From Perkinsus olseni (taxonomy: Eukaryota; Perkinsozoa; Perkinsida; Perkinsidae), in contig JABANP010000160.1 in NCBI GenBank assembly GCA_013115135.1, forward strand, positions 1 through 64,000: 64,000 nucleotides of DNA. Direction: 5' to 3'. The notes beneath the pieces were generated by a model, which was given only the letters and a program-made list of their open reading frames with translations, made no database searches and was not told the DNA's origin. Every line of letters starts with the position of its first letter. Position 1 is the first letter of the stretch. The translations under genes and the position numbers were made by a program. Shown piece by piece: positions 21,801-33,044 of this stretch.

Positions 21801-24126
21801 CCTCAATCAGCTGAGATCTTGGGGAGGCTCATACGGTCATGCCGTCGATCTTCCAACTTGGGATAAGGCCCTTCCAGCATCTGAGAGTGACCGTTTGGTA
21901 TTGAAGAAACTCTTCGATCAGATACGCACCCTATCCAACCCCTGTCGACATACCTCATGGGGCCGAGTTGATACGCTCTACGCACAAGCCGACGCCTCTG
22001 ATGTGGGCTTTGGGTGGACGATCAAGACTGATGGTGATGCTCTGGTTGGCGAGAAGACTCGCACTTTTCCTTCAACTTTGCGGTGGCACTGCAACAGGAG
22101 AGAGATGTTCGCCGTCGTGGACCTCCTGAAGCGGATCGTTCGTCTGGTGGAGTTGGGCCTGAAAGTGAAGAAAATCAGTCTCAGTTCCGACAACGGCTCT
22201 GCAGTCGCATGGTGCAACAGCAACATCTCAAAGGTCAAAGGTTTCGACAAGCTGGCTCTAGGACGACTCCTCAACCAGTATCACGAGGCTCAAGAGATCC
22301 TACAAATCCGTGGTATCAATCTGGTTACTTCCCACGTCAAAGGGGCCGAGAATCAGAGAGCCGACTCACTCTCTCGTTTCCCGGCTACCTTAGTCTTCCC
22401 AAGAAGAATTGAAGCTGAGACCCCCGGTGTCTTCTTGATCGATCGACCATCGGAACCTAACCCACATGATGAGAACAACGACATCACTTGTAGCTTACCT
22501 ACCTCTGACTTCAAGGCCAAGTGTCGAGACATTCTCCCAGAAGATGACACTAAGTGGCGTGGTCTGGAGCTACGAAGACTGATGTTACCTGCGGACCAAC
22601 AAACTCAGAAGGAACGCACCAACAACAAGTACTTTCTCACTTGCGAGGGTAACCTCTACTTCAGGGACATCGAGCAAGTCGACCGCCTGTACATCCCGAG
22701 CGAGAAGGGACCCTGGGCCGATAGGCTCCGAACTGTCTTCATGGCTCTTGCACATCGTCATCACCTCCCAGCGACCTCTATGCTCTCTCGGCTGCGCTCT
22801 TTGGTCTGGTGGCCGAGCCTGAAGAAAGACGTCCGTGCCTTCGTCGCTCAATGCTTCGTATGCAGGCGAGAGTCTCTACGCATCCTACCTCTGGGTGGCC
22901 GTCAGTCTCATCGTATCGGTGAGAGATTCTCGACGCTCATGATCGACTTCGCTGGGCCATTCCATGGTGTCACCGTCGATGCTCCTGGTGGACCTTGGAC
23001 GTCTCCCAGCATCCTCCTGCTTCTCGACCCCTTCTCTGGTTGGTTGGAACTGAAGTTATGTAAGGACCAAACTTCTCGATCTACCATAGAAGGTGTGTTA
23101 TCATGGGCGCTACGGTTTGGTTTACCTGTAAGACTACACTCCGATCAAGGCAAGGCCTTCGTCTCGGAGCTGAGTGTCGCTCTGTGGAGAGCCTTCGGGG
23201 TGGTTCACACCACGGGGGCCGGGTATCACTCTGAAGCACAAGGAGCAGTGGAGAACGCCGTCAAGTATCTCAAAAGTGGTATACGCAGGCTCACTGCTCA
23301 CGTGCCGGTCCACATGGTCTTCGAAGGACTCGACTGGATCTCTAGAGTCCACAATACTTCTCCTCGGTATGACGAAGACGTAACGCCTGAAATGGTGGTA
23401 TATGGAGCACGAACTAGGGACTGCCTTGACGCCTTACTGGGCGATCTCGGTGAGAAATCATCTCCAACTGTCGACCCGGACTTCTTGAGAGACCTCTCCG
23501 ATAAAGTTCAAACCATACATCACCGTTGGAAGGGCGTCTTGGCAGAGAAGAGGGCAGCGAACTTGATTGGCGATGCTCGAGAAGACCCTGTTGAGGCCGG
23601 GGATGCGACCTTCCGTGTCATCGTTGATGGTCTTCACAAGAGGCGAGTCCTTGGTCCCTACACAGTGATCAACATCAACGACGAAGGCACCATGGCGACC
23701 GTGAAGAAACCCGAGGAGAAGAAGGGAAACGAGAAAAGTGTCCCTACCTGGCAACTCTACAAAGCTCCGTCGCTGGATGTGGTTAGAAGCTATGGCGACT
23801 TGAATCTTCCTTCAGCTCAAGGGCTGCGTTCAACACCTCCTTCGGCGGGTAAACTGGTCGGCTTCAGAACCTATGGAGAAGACGATACTACTTACATCGA
23901 CTTAGGCAAGGTGATTGATGAAGATGGCGATGTCCTTACCATTCAACGCTATTTCCTCGACGACAAGGACCGTTGGCACGATAAGAATGCCGACCATGAA
24001 AGAGTCGAGATAGAGGTCAAGAAAGCTGACATCTGCATCACCGGTGATGAGGTGAAGCTAGACAAGCAGGGTCGTGCAACAAGTGGCTTGCGTCGACTGC
24101 TCACAGCGGCCGGAGTGGATAGCTGA
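18801..24126 (+). mobile_element. LTR retrotransposon, gag-PR-RT-RNaseH-INT polyprotein
   Basis: One long frame of 1820 codons is open from inside the LTR to 24126. Visible parts are a gag zinc knuckle CHNCGDLKHWKKDC (about 20004-20045) and an aspartic protease active site LDTCSS (about 20238; Cys at the usual Gly). Next are reverse transcriptase with DISKAFYRLHLPP (about 21222) and AYYDDFTLAS (about 21466), and RNase H with QADASDVGFGW (about 21985). Integrase has an HH-CC finger ending CFVCRRE (22853-22873), LMIDFAGPF (22939), HSDQG (23140) and GAVENA (23245). The order is that of Ty3/gypsy or BEL/Pao elements; I cannot separate these by eye. The gag start is uncertain: an ATG at 18897 opens another frame through about 19050 and reads more naturally there, implying a shift early in gag. 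Confidence 0.93.
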
Positions 24127-24312
24127 GGCTTCAGCCCTTAGAAGGGGCTTAACAGCGTAGTTCATTGTTGCTAGCTTGAACTCTTGCTATCTTGCTGTAA
24201 CTTGCTTTCTCGAGCAATCTTACTTTTTCTCAACCTTTTTTGGGGAGGGGCGTGTGCCCGCTCCCAGCGTCACGCAGCGTGACCCACGCAAGAGACGCTC
24301 CATAAACACTAT
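24124..24312 (+). repeat. LTR, downstream copy
   Basis: Same 189 nt as 18612-18800. The identity of the pair suggests a recent insertion or homogenisation. The flank after it (ttatagtagtgatg) does not match the flank before the element, so no target-site duplication is visible across the composite. Confidence 0.85.
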
Positions 24313-24572
24313 TATAGTAGTGATGACGCAACAGTCAGGTAGTTCGGAAAGGAACTCATAAGTACAGTATGAAACTTAGCTACGATGAACGCCATAGCGT
24401 AGCTTGTATAAGGCTCGAATGGGACAGCGGGAATGGGACAGTTCACACAATATGGCCTACAACCTTACACCCCCCCTTGGATGTATGGACAGCAGAAAAT
24501 AATGAACATTACTTATCATACGATTTAGAATTACCGGGACGAGTAATTTACGTCATAGGCCAAGAGCTGATA

Positions 24573-24714
24573 CTACTGATCGCTCGGACGGCGATGTTCT
24601 CAGCGAGGCACGCTGCTCCACAAGATACGACCCTCGCAGAGATGGCTTGTCTCAAAATGATTCCAACCATTAGATTCACGATGACTACAGTCCCTTAATT
24701 ACACTGAACAGACA
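24573..24714 (+). repeat. Outer homology block of the right arm
   Basis: Matches the reverse complement of 318-457. Its position beyond the composite insert marks the other side of the break in the right arm. The stretch 24313-24572 before it has no visible gene and no match in the left arm. Confidence 0.7.
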
Positions 24715-24847
24715 CTCCGAGTCCTATCTTGAACGCGAGCCCCTGAACGCGCAGACGTGGAGAAACATCAAGCTAGCAAGATTTCAAGATTATTTGCATT
24801 TGTTTTTTCGTTAGTAACAATCACTCGTTAATTTACCCTCTCCAAAG

Positions 24848-26380
24848 ATGGCGAACGCCGACGCTGATATGTAAGTCTATGGTGGCATCCGGTCGATCGT
24901 AGCGCTGCAAACTAGCGTCACTTGAGGGGAGGTTTATTGTTCACTAATCGATCGATGGAACCCGTCCTTGGCTCGGTTCTAATGCACTGAGTTTCGAGGT
25001 GCAGGATATCTTCATTCAACTCATCCTCATCATCCTGCTCAGGCCCGTTATTCGCTGTACGTCGAAGCACTCAGCCAATTTTTATATCCGAGCCGTTCGA
25101 AACTTCCTGAAGGGCATGCCGGTAGTGTGGGAATACATCTCGCGTAGCGCCACGTTCTATCATTCTCACCTCGAGTGGTGGTTGATACGTATAGAGTCTA
25201 TATTGATCGCAAAGATCTAGCTATCTATCGTGATTTGGGCGGCCTCGAACCTAGAGCGCTGGTGATTCGGAGTGTGACCTTGAAAATAGGGTCACAATGG
25301 CAGTTGTGCGAATGGAGTTGGCTCGGCATTTTATTATGCCTTCGTCGCATGAGAGTTGTGAGCCTTGAGAGTTCGAGGGCTTTCTTACTGGATTAGTTCG
25401 TGAGATGTCTTCAACTTAGTTTAGATGTCCGAGATGCTCCGATGTGTCCGATATGCGCGTCTCTGCGGACGAGCTGATTACAGTGTGCAGAGTATCTTCT
25501 TTCCTGTTTCAGGCCAAAGGTGAGCTCCCTGCTAAGAAGCCAGTTGAGCATGTTGAAGTGACCGGTCTCGCGGCTGCCATCACTTATGCTGTTGCTGCTG
25601 CTACCGCGGCTGAGTCGGCAGGTGTTGGTAAAATTGTCAACATCGAGACCGGTGTGGTGATGGTTAGGCCTGACTATCCCGCAGGAAGGGCTAGTGAGGA
25701 GCATGGTAAAATGGGGAATCGAACCCAGGGTCTCGTGAACGATGGAATCTAACGTCACCCATCTCGCTAGGTCTCCTGGTTGCTTCATGTTTGCCTCGGA
25801 TCTTGTATAGCGTGTTGCCTATCAACACTCGAAATTTCGCGTCTACCGAGTCCATCGTACATCTATGAAACTTTCTGCGTGCGCCGAGCTGAATCCCGAT
25901 CCCGGTTGGAATCCTCTTCCAGTTTGGATAATATAAGCAGACTATGCTGACCTCTGGTCATGTTCTTTCCCTTCCGAGTCTCCACCCCATCGGCCACCTC
26001 CTATGATTTTTATCGAGAGCGTGATTACTCAGCAGTGTTCAATTCGGTTGGTTTTCCATCTATTCATTCCCGCGCTCCCGCCAGATTCCTTCGTCTCGCC
26101 GATTAAGGCTCGTTAGGTTGAGTCTCTCCTGCTTGGGGGTTCTCATTTTTTGCATAGCAAGAGCCTATAATGATAGAGCGTGATGGTACTTGCTCTCGGT
26201 GATTCGTTAGAGTTCCGTGACACTATGTGGCTGATCACCGCGTTATCTTCGTTGCTGCTTTACGCGTATTTATATCCTTCAGGTGTGCCAAGCATAAGTA
26301 TTGTAATCGATCGTGTTGTTGATGGGAAAGATGTGATGGAAGGAAAAGGGGCCGACCAGGCCGATAAGAAGAGCGATTGA
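24848..26380 (+). CDS. Unrecognised split gene
   Basis: A likely first exon reads MANADAD, ending at donor gtaagt (24848-24870). A strong internal exon (about 25514-25705) encodes AKGELPAKKPVEHVEVTGL, then AAAITYAVAAATAAESAG and IETGVVMVRPDYPAG. It is followed by an intron that starts gtaaaatggggaatcgaacc, a tRNA T-arm-like word in reverse orientation. The last exon (26282-26380) follows a ttcag acceptor and ends GKGADQADKKSD with a stop. Intermediate exons are not resolved. The alanine-rich helix could be a membrane or packing segment. Homology to a known family was not recognised. Confidence 0.45.
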
Positions 26381-26838
26381 TTGTGAGGATATCGTCTATA
26401 GTTCGATCCCTGCGTTGAACTATTCGGACAAGTTTTTACTGTTCTCGAGCGCAGATATGAAACGGTTGATCGATTTGCGTTTCTTACAACCGCCGTACTT
26501 ACTCTTGCATCGCCTATCGTCGTGTTGAGTTCTCGAAGGATGCTGCAGCTCGCTGATACTTCAGAATGACTCTGCATAGATTTGATCCGGGGGCCTTTTA
26601 GCTTACACGTGATTGCGCAAGAGAGTATCCTAGGTCAAAGAACGCTGGATATGAAATACGTTGGACTACTGATCGAACTCCTCAGCTTTCCCAGTACCGT
26701 ACGTGAAATATCTAAGATTGACCCGCTCAACACTGCATGATCCGTGGTGTGAAGTAGGCGACTTTGTCGAGGTATCGTCCTCATTGGGATTGTGTCGGAT
26801 CGTCAAGATTCGTTTCAGCGCTTATTGTTGCCGTGACT

Positions 26839-27553
26839 ATGCCCCGCAGCAGTAGCCGCAGCAGGAGCAGCAGCCGAAGCAGCAGTCGAAGCAGGAGTAG
26901 AAGCTCGCCGTCCCGCAGCGCTGTGAACGGCAAGAGGACGCCATCCAAGTCGGCCGACAAGTCACCGAAGGAATCTTCCGAGGTCGAAGATACGGCTGAG
27001 AAGAGAAGTCCGTCGAGGGGTAGATCGCCAAGCGATCCGAGGGAGCGGAGACGCCGGGCCGACAGAGAGGATCTGGAGGCCTGTGTCGCGCACGCTGTAG
27101 AAAAAACGAATCTTTTGAAGTTGGAAGATTTCATCGAGGACAGGTTGACTATGAGGAATCTTGAGGGCTGTTATGCGAGATATGGCGGCTCCTTCGTGGT
27201 TGAGCTCATTGAGGAGGTTCTGCACTCTGTCGGTTTCGACGTCAGAGATCGTCGAGATATCTTAGTACCGCACAAGTTTGCCGGCATCCAGAGTCAATAG
27301 AATTATGCGCTACATGGAAGATGAACGGAGGCGGTCGGGCCCACCCAAGAAGATCTCGGTGACGAAACTGATGGAAAAATGTGAAATTAGTGATGATATG
27401 ATGGAGGAGAGGTTGAGGTCGCTGACCCAACGTCAATTGCGGAAGGTGTGCGAGGATATCGGGGAGGGTGAGGAGGGCAGGAGGCGTTTAGAGGACCGAT
27501 TGGATATGAGATCCAAGAGTCGAAGGCGACATAGGAGCAGATCTCGCTCGTAG
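26839..27553 (+). CDS. RS-rich protein, tandem copy 1
   Basis: The N-terminus is an Arg/Ser repeat (MPRSSSRSRSSSRSSSRS) like SR splicing factors, with no RNA-recognition motif visible. A charged helical domain follows (DLEACVAHAVEKTNLLKLED, then VVELIEEVLHSVGFDVRDRR). The frame ends with HKFAGIQSQ and a stop at 27300. The continuing homology to copies 2 and 3 (SRVNRIMRYMEDERRR, EERLRSLTQRQLRKVCEDIG, ending RSRSRS) is in the +1 frame from about 27278 to 27553. A one-base frame shift is thus needed near 27275-27295, at the same homologous place as in copy 3. First of three tandem paralogues; role unknown, perhaps RNA binding or splicing. Confidence 0.7.
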
Positions 27554-27899
27554 ACGGTAGTTGATTTTGAGGTATGTGATGGTGTTGCGTTTGGGCGGGT
27601 GAGGAGGAGAAGGGAGGCTTCTTCTCGGCCATTTTCCCTTCTGTCTTGCATCCTGAGTAGATGTCATCTAGCCTCTCAAGGAGTCTCGGTAAGATGGCGT
27701 GAGATGACGATGATCCGAGCCTCCTACCGTATGGGTAAGTTGCTATCCGATCTTTTCCTTCAGCGCCATACAGTTAGTCCATAACCTCTCCTTTAACGTT
27801 GCTCGATGCGCGAGCCAGGTCTCAGCTTGGAGAGATTGTCCCCGAAGTTTCACGCTTTAAAGTCGGACTCGTATTTGTCAGTTTTCTACGGTCTTTGGA

Positions 27900-28598
27900 A
27901 TGCCCAGCCGATCGAGGTCTCGCTCGAGTTCTCGCAGCCGTCGCAGCAGCAGCAACAGAAGTAGGAGTCGCTCTAGAGCAAGGAATAACAATGATAATCG
28001 ATCGCCGGGGCGTGCGCGATCGTCATATGATCGTGTTGAGGATATCATTGACGGCAGTCTAAAGGACTCGAGGATCACCCTTTACGTTGAGGATTTTACT
28101 GATGATCAAGATGTGGTGGAGAGCTTGCTTCATTGCTTTCGCATCCGCGGGCCCAACTTCGTCCGAGAGGTCGTTGATGATGCGATCGATTCTATCTCGA
28201 GAGATTTCCGTAGTCGGAGGGAGGTTAGCCACCCAGGGCGGCTGGTGGCGGCTCGAGTGAAACGGTCTATTAGGAGAAGGGATATGGGGTTGTCGCCGAG
28301 AAGGGCGCGGCGAAGAGAGCCTTCGAGATCTCGATCATTGTCTGGTGTGAAGCCTGGTAGGAGGGTCGTCGTGGAGGAGTTCGCCAGGAAGTACGGCGTC
28401 GATGCTGAGTGCGAGATGAGACTGAAGAGGTTGAATCAAGAGCAGCTACAACGAGTGTGTGGAGGTGATTTGATTATCCATCGCGACTGTAGGAACGTGA
28501 GCAGTCTGATCATGGCCAGAATTAGAGATGAGATGCGGGGCAGATTGCCGGACGTGGTAAGCAGAAGCTATTCCAGGAGTAGATCTCGGTCAACTTGA
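27900..28598 (+). CDS. RS-rich protein, tandem copy 2
   Basis: Single open frame of 232 codons and the best reference for the family. It has an RS head (MPSRSRSRSSSRSRRSSSNR), helical domain 1 (VEDIIDGSLKDSRITLYVED, VVESLLHCFRIRG, DAIDSISRDFRSRREV), a second RS patch (RREPSRSRSLSG) and helical domain 2 (EEFARKYGVDAECEMRLKRL, EQLQRVCGGDLIIHRDCRN). The tail is RSYSRSRSRST. No known fold was recognised. The copies sit head to tail with 300-350 nt gaps. The stop codon overlaps a dispersed hairpin motif starting at 28597. Confidence 0.8.
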   Translation: MPSRSRSRSSSRSRRSSSNRSRSRSRARNNNDNRSPGRARSSYDRVEDIIDGSLKDSRITLYVEDFTDDQDVVESLLHCFRIRGPNFVREVVDDAIDSISRDFRSRREVSHPGRLVAARVKRSIRRRDMGLSPRRARRREPSRSRSLSGVKPGRRVVVEEFARKYGVDAECEMRLKRLNQEQLQRVCGGDLIIHRDCRNVSSLIMARIRDEMRGRLPDVVSRSYSRSRSRST

Positions 28599-28636
28599 CC
28601 TGTCTTGTATCTTTGCCGCATCAAGCTTAGATACGT
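28597..28636 (+). repeat. Dispersed GTATCTT hairpin motif, copy 1
   Basis: GACCTGTCTTGTATCTTTGC followed by an AAGCTTAGATAC close; GTATCT and AGATAC can pair. Related copies lie at 30324-30364, 38973-39010, 39099-39139 and inside a NAD kinase intron at 63897-63956. Confidence 0.6.
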
Positions 28637-28920
28637 ATGATTTTATGATAATGGTAGGGGACGTTTAATATTTCTAGCAAAGAGAGATTCGTCGAGTTCA
28701 CGCGAGAGAGAATCTTACGTTGACCCTGGGTGGATACGCATTGGGTTGCTTTGATTACCGTAGATGACGCAGCACTGAGTAATCGCTTCTCTGTAAGGTA
28801 AAAATCATTTAACTGGCCCCCTCGGGAAGGAGGGCGACTTTCGGAAAGCCGTCATCGTTATGGTCCTGTCGAGTGTCAGAACTTCTTCTACTTCTTCCAT
28901 TCCTCCCTATCGTCTGAATC

Positions 28921-30169
28921 ATGGCCCGCAGGAGCCGCAGCAGAAGCATGAGCAGCAGGAGGAGCCGCAGCAGCAGTCGTGGTCGTCGCTCGGAGGCCTC
29001 CAGGAGCTATTCGAGGTCTGGATCTCGTCAAGGTCGTAGGGAGGGTCGATCTGAGAAGAGAGACAGGTCGGACTCGAGAGACCGTTCTCCGGCTGACCGC
29101 AAATCTTCAGAGCGCGAGCGTTCTGTGGAACGTAAGGACTCCCGCTCGAGATCGGTCGAGAAGAGTCGTTCTAAGGAGGCGGCTGATAGATCCGCCTCGA
29201 AGAGTGTTGAGAAATCACGATCGAAGAGTCGCCGAGTTGACAACGGGAAGGAAGGTGATGAGAAGAGATCTCGCAGCAGGTCAGTTTCGAGCAGAAAGGA
29301 TGCCGACTGAGGAAGAAGCTCCTAAGGAGCGCAGAGAGTCTCGATCGAGATCACAATCGAGCAGCGACGTGAGTGACGTTGATAGAACCAAGCCCAGGGT
29401 GATGAGAAGGGACCGCGCGGATAGCCGAGGGACTTGGATAAAGTTATTGAGGAGGTGGTAGATGATGCGATACGCAAGCAACGTATTGTGGAGGCTGAGG
29501 ATTTCCTGGATGATTCCCTGACTATGAGATTATTGTATTCGGTACTGGACAGATCGGGCAGGAGGTTCCTCGAGGACGTCCTTTACGAGACGGTCCACTC
29601 GATCAACCAGGATGTCAGGTCTAGAAGGGATATCAGAATTCCTCAGAAATATGTTGGGGATTCGCGTGAAGAGGGTGGTGCAGAGGAAGGAAGACGATAT
29701 GGCCTTCAGACGTAGGGTGGCAGCGCGCGAAAGTCGGCGTCGACCGAGGGATCGTTCCTACTCGAGATCGTCATCGAGATCGAGGAGTAGAAGTCGTCAC
29801 CACAGAGTGTCGGTGTCTGATATGTGCGATCGCTACAGCCTGGACGCGGAGTGCGAGGACAGATTGAGGGAACTCAGTCAGGAGCAGCTTTCTCGTGTCT
29901 TCGGGCCCGATCTGCTCATCCGCGCTGATTGCCGCAACCCCAGCTCGATCGTGATGAGTCGAATCCGCGATGAGGTCCGCGGGAGGTGGAGGAAGCCGGT
30001 GTCTCCTAGGAGGTTCAGAGAACGTCGGAGGAGCTACAGCCGCGACCGTTGGAGTCCCAGTTCGAGCAGGTCTTCGTCGAGATCTTACAGCCGTTCGCCG
30101 AGGAAGGAGTCGAAGTCGCGCGTGAGAGAGGACAGCAGAAGCAGGAGCCGAAGTGGAAGTAGAGATTGA
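28921..30169 (+). CDS. RS-rich protein, tandem copy 3, frame-shifted
   Basis: The RS head is the longest of the three (MARRSRSRSMSSRRSRSSSR onward, to about 29290). Coding signal then moves to the +1 frame (EEEAPKERRESRSRSQSSS), returns to the first frame near 29430 (DKVIEEVVDDAIRKQRIVEA), and moves +1 again near 29655, after RIPQKYVG. It ends with YSLDAECEDRLRELSQEQLS, PDLLIRADCRNPSS and an RS tail. The last shift is at the position where copy 1 also shifts. Explanations are indels in a decaying copy, assembly errors, very small introns, or programmed +1 shifting; the sequence alone does not decide. Confidence 0.65.
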
Positions 30170-30323
30170 GTTGCGATGATGATGATGATTATTGGACGAC
30201 GGCGTAGATGGCGTTAGTAGTAGCAGCAGCAGTAGACATTATTCTTTCCCTCCGACAAGAGTTCGTTGTAGTGTTCATAGTGACCTGCGCCTAGCCAGCA
30301 CAAAGGACTTCAAGATTCACGTT

Positions 30324-30364
30324 ACGTATCTGGGGTTGGCCCGCGAAGATACGGAATAGGTCGG
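30324..30364 (-). repeat. Dispersed GTATCTT hairpin motif, copy 2
   Basis: On the minus strand it reads CCGACCTATTCCGTATCTTC and closes with CCCCAGATACG. It lies between the RS-protein genes and the U-box gene. Confidence 0.55.
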
Positions 30365-30521
30365 AAAGTCGGAATTGATCATACGTACGTATCATAGAGG
30401 GCCTCAGAGAACACTGTTTATCGCGCTGCTCGCCCTGATCGAAATCGAAACTCGCAATATTTTTCGTGTGCGCAGTTCTCAGTAGCTTGATTCTTATTGG
30501 TACGTTTTCGTGCCCCTGAAA

Positions 30522-31659
30522 ATGGATGGTGACGATGAGGCCCTTTTGAAGGAGCTGGAGGAGTCCTTCGAGTGTCCTATCACACAGGAGCTCATGACCG
30601 ACCCCGTCACGCTAGTCGAGACCGGCTTCACTTACGAACGCTCGGCTCTTAGAAATGCCTTTAAAAGGTAGGAGCTAGCATGGTGAACCCGAGGAGAAGA
30701 GTAGCGGATGGAGTGGTATGAGAATCTCCTACCAGTCCATCCGCGAATCTCATAATAAGATAAGCACGCTCGGCTTGGCACCTGATGGCAGTGATCGGGG
30801 CCAAGGACCATTGATTATGAGTTTCAGAAGACCCAAGATCGATCCCCTCACCAACGCTCCACTGAGAAGCCAATGTGTTGTCCCCAATAGAGCGTTGAAG
30901 TCCGCCATAGAGACTTTCACGCATGTCACGTAAGTGAGGAGGGCTCGTATCTTGCCAAATTCGGTTTTTTAGGGCATGCTCAGCGAATGATGAGGTGCTT
31001 CCCTTTCTGGCATTCCCACTAGTCATGTCAGGCATTTTACACCGTCTACTGGACTGAGCTGCTGCGATGTGTCGCGACCCTCGTTACGAGGGCCTCGTAT
31101 CATTCTCAACAACACGATTGCTACCGTTCACTGTCTCACCGAAATCGCTTCTCATACGCTACCATTCCATTTAGTGCGCCTTGGAACTATCCGGACCCGA
31201 TCGGCCTTGACCGTTATTCAACCTTCTTGATAAGTTCCGAGTCGTGACTGTGTTGTTCCTCTCAGACAGCACGTACCATGGACAAGGAAATGTGTGACTT
31301 GTGGATCCGCCGTGGACGCTAGCACAGACGAGAACGATGGCATATGCCACTCCTGTCAAGAGCTACTTCTGGACGAGATCCCGCGAGAGAGTGGTACGTG
31401 CGTTATCTGCTGCACTCCGACACAAGGTGCTGAGCTGTGTCCGTCCTGTGAGCGAGCGGCACAAGAGATGGTAGAGGAAGATTCCGAACCGAAAGGGCTC
31501 CCCGTCTTCTCTGGAGATGGGTTGATAGGTCGCGGACCTATCAAGGCGGCGAGAGGCCCATTTACGAATCAGCCATGGACGCCTCGAAGACGTTGGCGTG
31601 ATGCTGTAGCAACGCCAAGCACTGCAGCTTCTAGGAATGGAGGAATCCTCCAGCGTTGA
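30522..31659 (+). CDS. U-box E3 ubiquitin ligase with C-terminal CxxC clusters
   Basis: Three exons join in frame: 30522-30667, 30828-30929 and 31266-31659. Exons 1 and 2 encode a U-box (FECPITQELMTDPVTLVETG, FTYERSALRNAF, then DPLTNAPLRSQCVVPNRALK), the RING-like fold without zinc that recruits E2 enzymes. Exon 3 adds four Cys pairs (CVTC, CHSC, CVIC, CPSC), probably a zinc-binding module, and a low-complexity tail ending NGGILQR. Donors are gtagga and gtaagt; acceptors are tttcag and ctcag. The start is the first ATG before the U-box. The protein would be about 213 residues. The U-box call is firm; its substrate is unknown. Confidence 0.85.
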
Positions 31660-31994
31660 TTGAATGTGATGGTTTCTTTGCGGGAGTCGGTTTCAGTTGT
31701 GCTGTGAAGCGGAGACAAAATCCCCGTGATGTAGAGGTTGGGAGTGTGAACAGTATGTGGCTCTGATCTGTTCTAGTTCAATACCTATTAGCGTCAGGGC
31801 CACTACCAGGCAGCAGGAGCCGGCGGCTGCCGCCAACTACTGTACTAGTTGGCTGTCACAGCTGTTCAGTAGGACACTAGAATTAGCTGACTCCATACCC
31901 GCTCTGAGTTGAGTCAGCGGTATCTAGTATCCTACCTCCACGTTCAGGGAGTGCAGGGCTCGCGTTCGCCATTATCACAACCATTACTTGGTAC
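31660..31994. other. Non-coding stretch
   Basis: No gene seen. A CTGACTC / GAGTCAG inverted pair around 31890-31918 could form a short hairpin. Confidence 0.4.
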
Positions 31995-32048
31995 GGTTCT
32001 TTCTTTCGCTAGCAGCATGCTAGCTCTACCATTGAGCTACAATGAACC
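31995..32048 (-). other. tRNA-like fragment without a T arm
   Basis: On the minus strand GGTTCATTGTAGCTCAATGG begins like a tRNA acceptor and D arm with a good A box. A TAGC/GCTA stem follows, and the segment closes with AGAACC pairing to GGTTC. At 54 nt it lacks a variable loop and T arm, so it is probably a tRNA pseudogene or tRNA-derived repeat. Confidence 0.35.
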
Positions 32049-32651
32049 GCTGCGATTCTAGATTACGGGGCTCGTTGCGCACATCCTAAAGCCTCTGCGC
32101 GGTAATTTCGCTTGCGCTAAAGCTCCGGCGCAGGATTGCTATCAGGGAATTTCTCAAATGACATTGAGAAATGGAAATCACATTGTTACACAGTATGAAC
32201 GGAACATCTAACTCTCGTGCGACGGACGGAAGCTATCAGGGGTACTACTCCCAAGGACTCCGTCAACAACACGAGGGAGCGACTCATGAATCATGCCGGG
32301 GTGTACGGCTGTGAAGCTACATAGTAGCCAGCAGAGGACAGCCATAGCTTCTGTTCACTCCAGGCGTGAGCGGAGGTGGATCTCGAGATTAGCGACTTCT
32401 GCATGGCATCATACATATAAATGTCGTTGTGTTACGCTCGGGTATCGGTCGTATGGATAGTGGTGACCTCGCAAGGCCAGCATCCTGGCCTGGACCCTCT
32501 GACCTTACATTGCTGGACTGTCCCGCTGATGGCCGTCGGTTACTTATGTTCGACACCCGTGTGTTCTCACCAACAGTGGTTCAGACGTTGGGGTATACGG
32601 CCTCGTTCGTGTATACCGAGAAAGGACCAGCATCAAGAATAGCTGAAACAA
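32049..32651. other. Non-coding stretch
   Basis: About 600 nt up to tRNA-Arg. Short open frames at 32421-32719 show no recognisable domain. I see no supported gene. Confidence 0.4.
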
Positions 32652-32725
32652 TACCCGATGCAGGATTCGAACCTACGACCATCTGCTCCGTAGGCAGACA
32701 TTCTATCCAGCTGAACTAATCGGGC
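32652..32725 (-). tRNA. tRNA-Arg (ACG)
   Basis: 74 nt on the minus strand. The acceptor GCCCGAT pairs with ATCGGGT (G1-U72 wobble). The D arm is TAGTTCAGCTGGATAGAA, the anticodon arm is TCTGC-CTACGGA-GCAGA with anticodon ACG, and the T arm has GGTTCGAATCC. It reads CGN arginine codons, with ACG probably modified to ICG. No intron. Confidence 0.93.
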
Positions 32726-33044
32726 AACTGGGAATGGTGTACAAATCCTTTCGCCATCGAGAAGTGCGCCTTTATCATTGAGTAGCAAGTACTGATCGAT
32801 TGTGGGGCAGCCCCACTGGGGCTCGGGAGGTTCCATCCGTATTGGACTCGCTCGTTTCGGGCATTTTTGTGGCCTTGTGGTCCAATAGCCACAGCTATCA
32901 TCGGCAGGGCGGGAGGAGTCGATATCGACGCGTTAGGGATGGAAAGCTGCGATCGGGCATGGGTTTGCATGATTCCCTGCACGGAGCCTGTGCTGTGTTT
33001 AAACTGCGTAAACTGTATAGCGGTCGCTACGGAGACGTCATTCA

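Noticed and set aside
24999..25396. Hydrophobic frame QDIFIQLILIILLRPVIRC as a membrane protein
   Set aside because: No start context, no homologue in the window, and it overlaps probable intron sequence of the split gene.
26400..26838. A coding region in the 450 nt before the RS-protein array
   Set aside because: Short frames only, no splice-consistent exon or domain.
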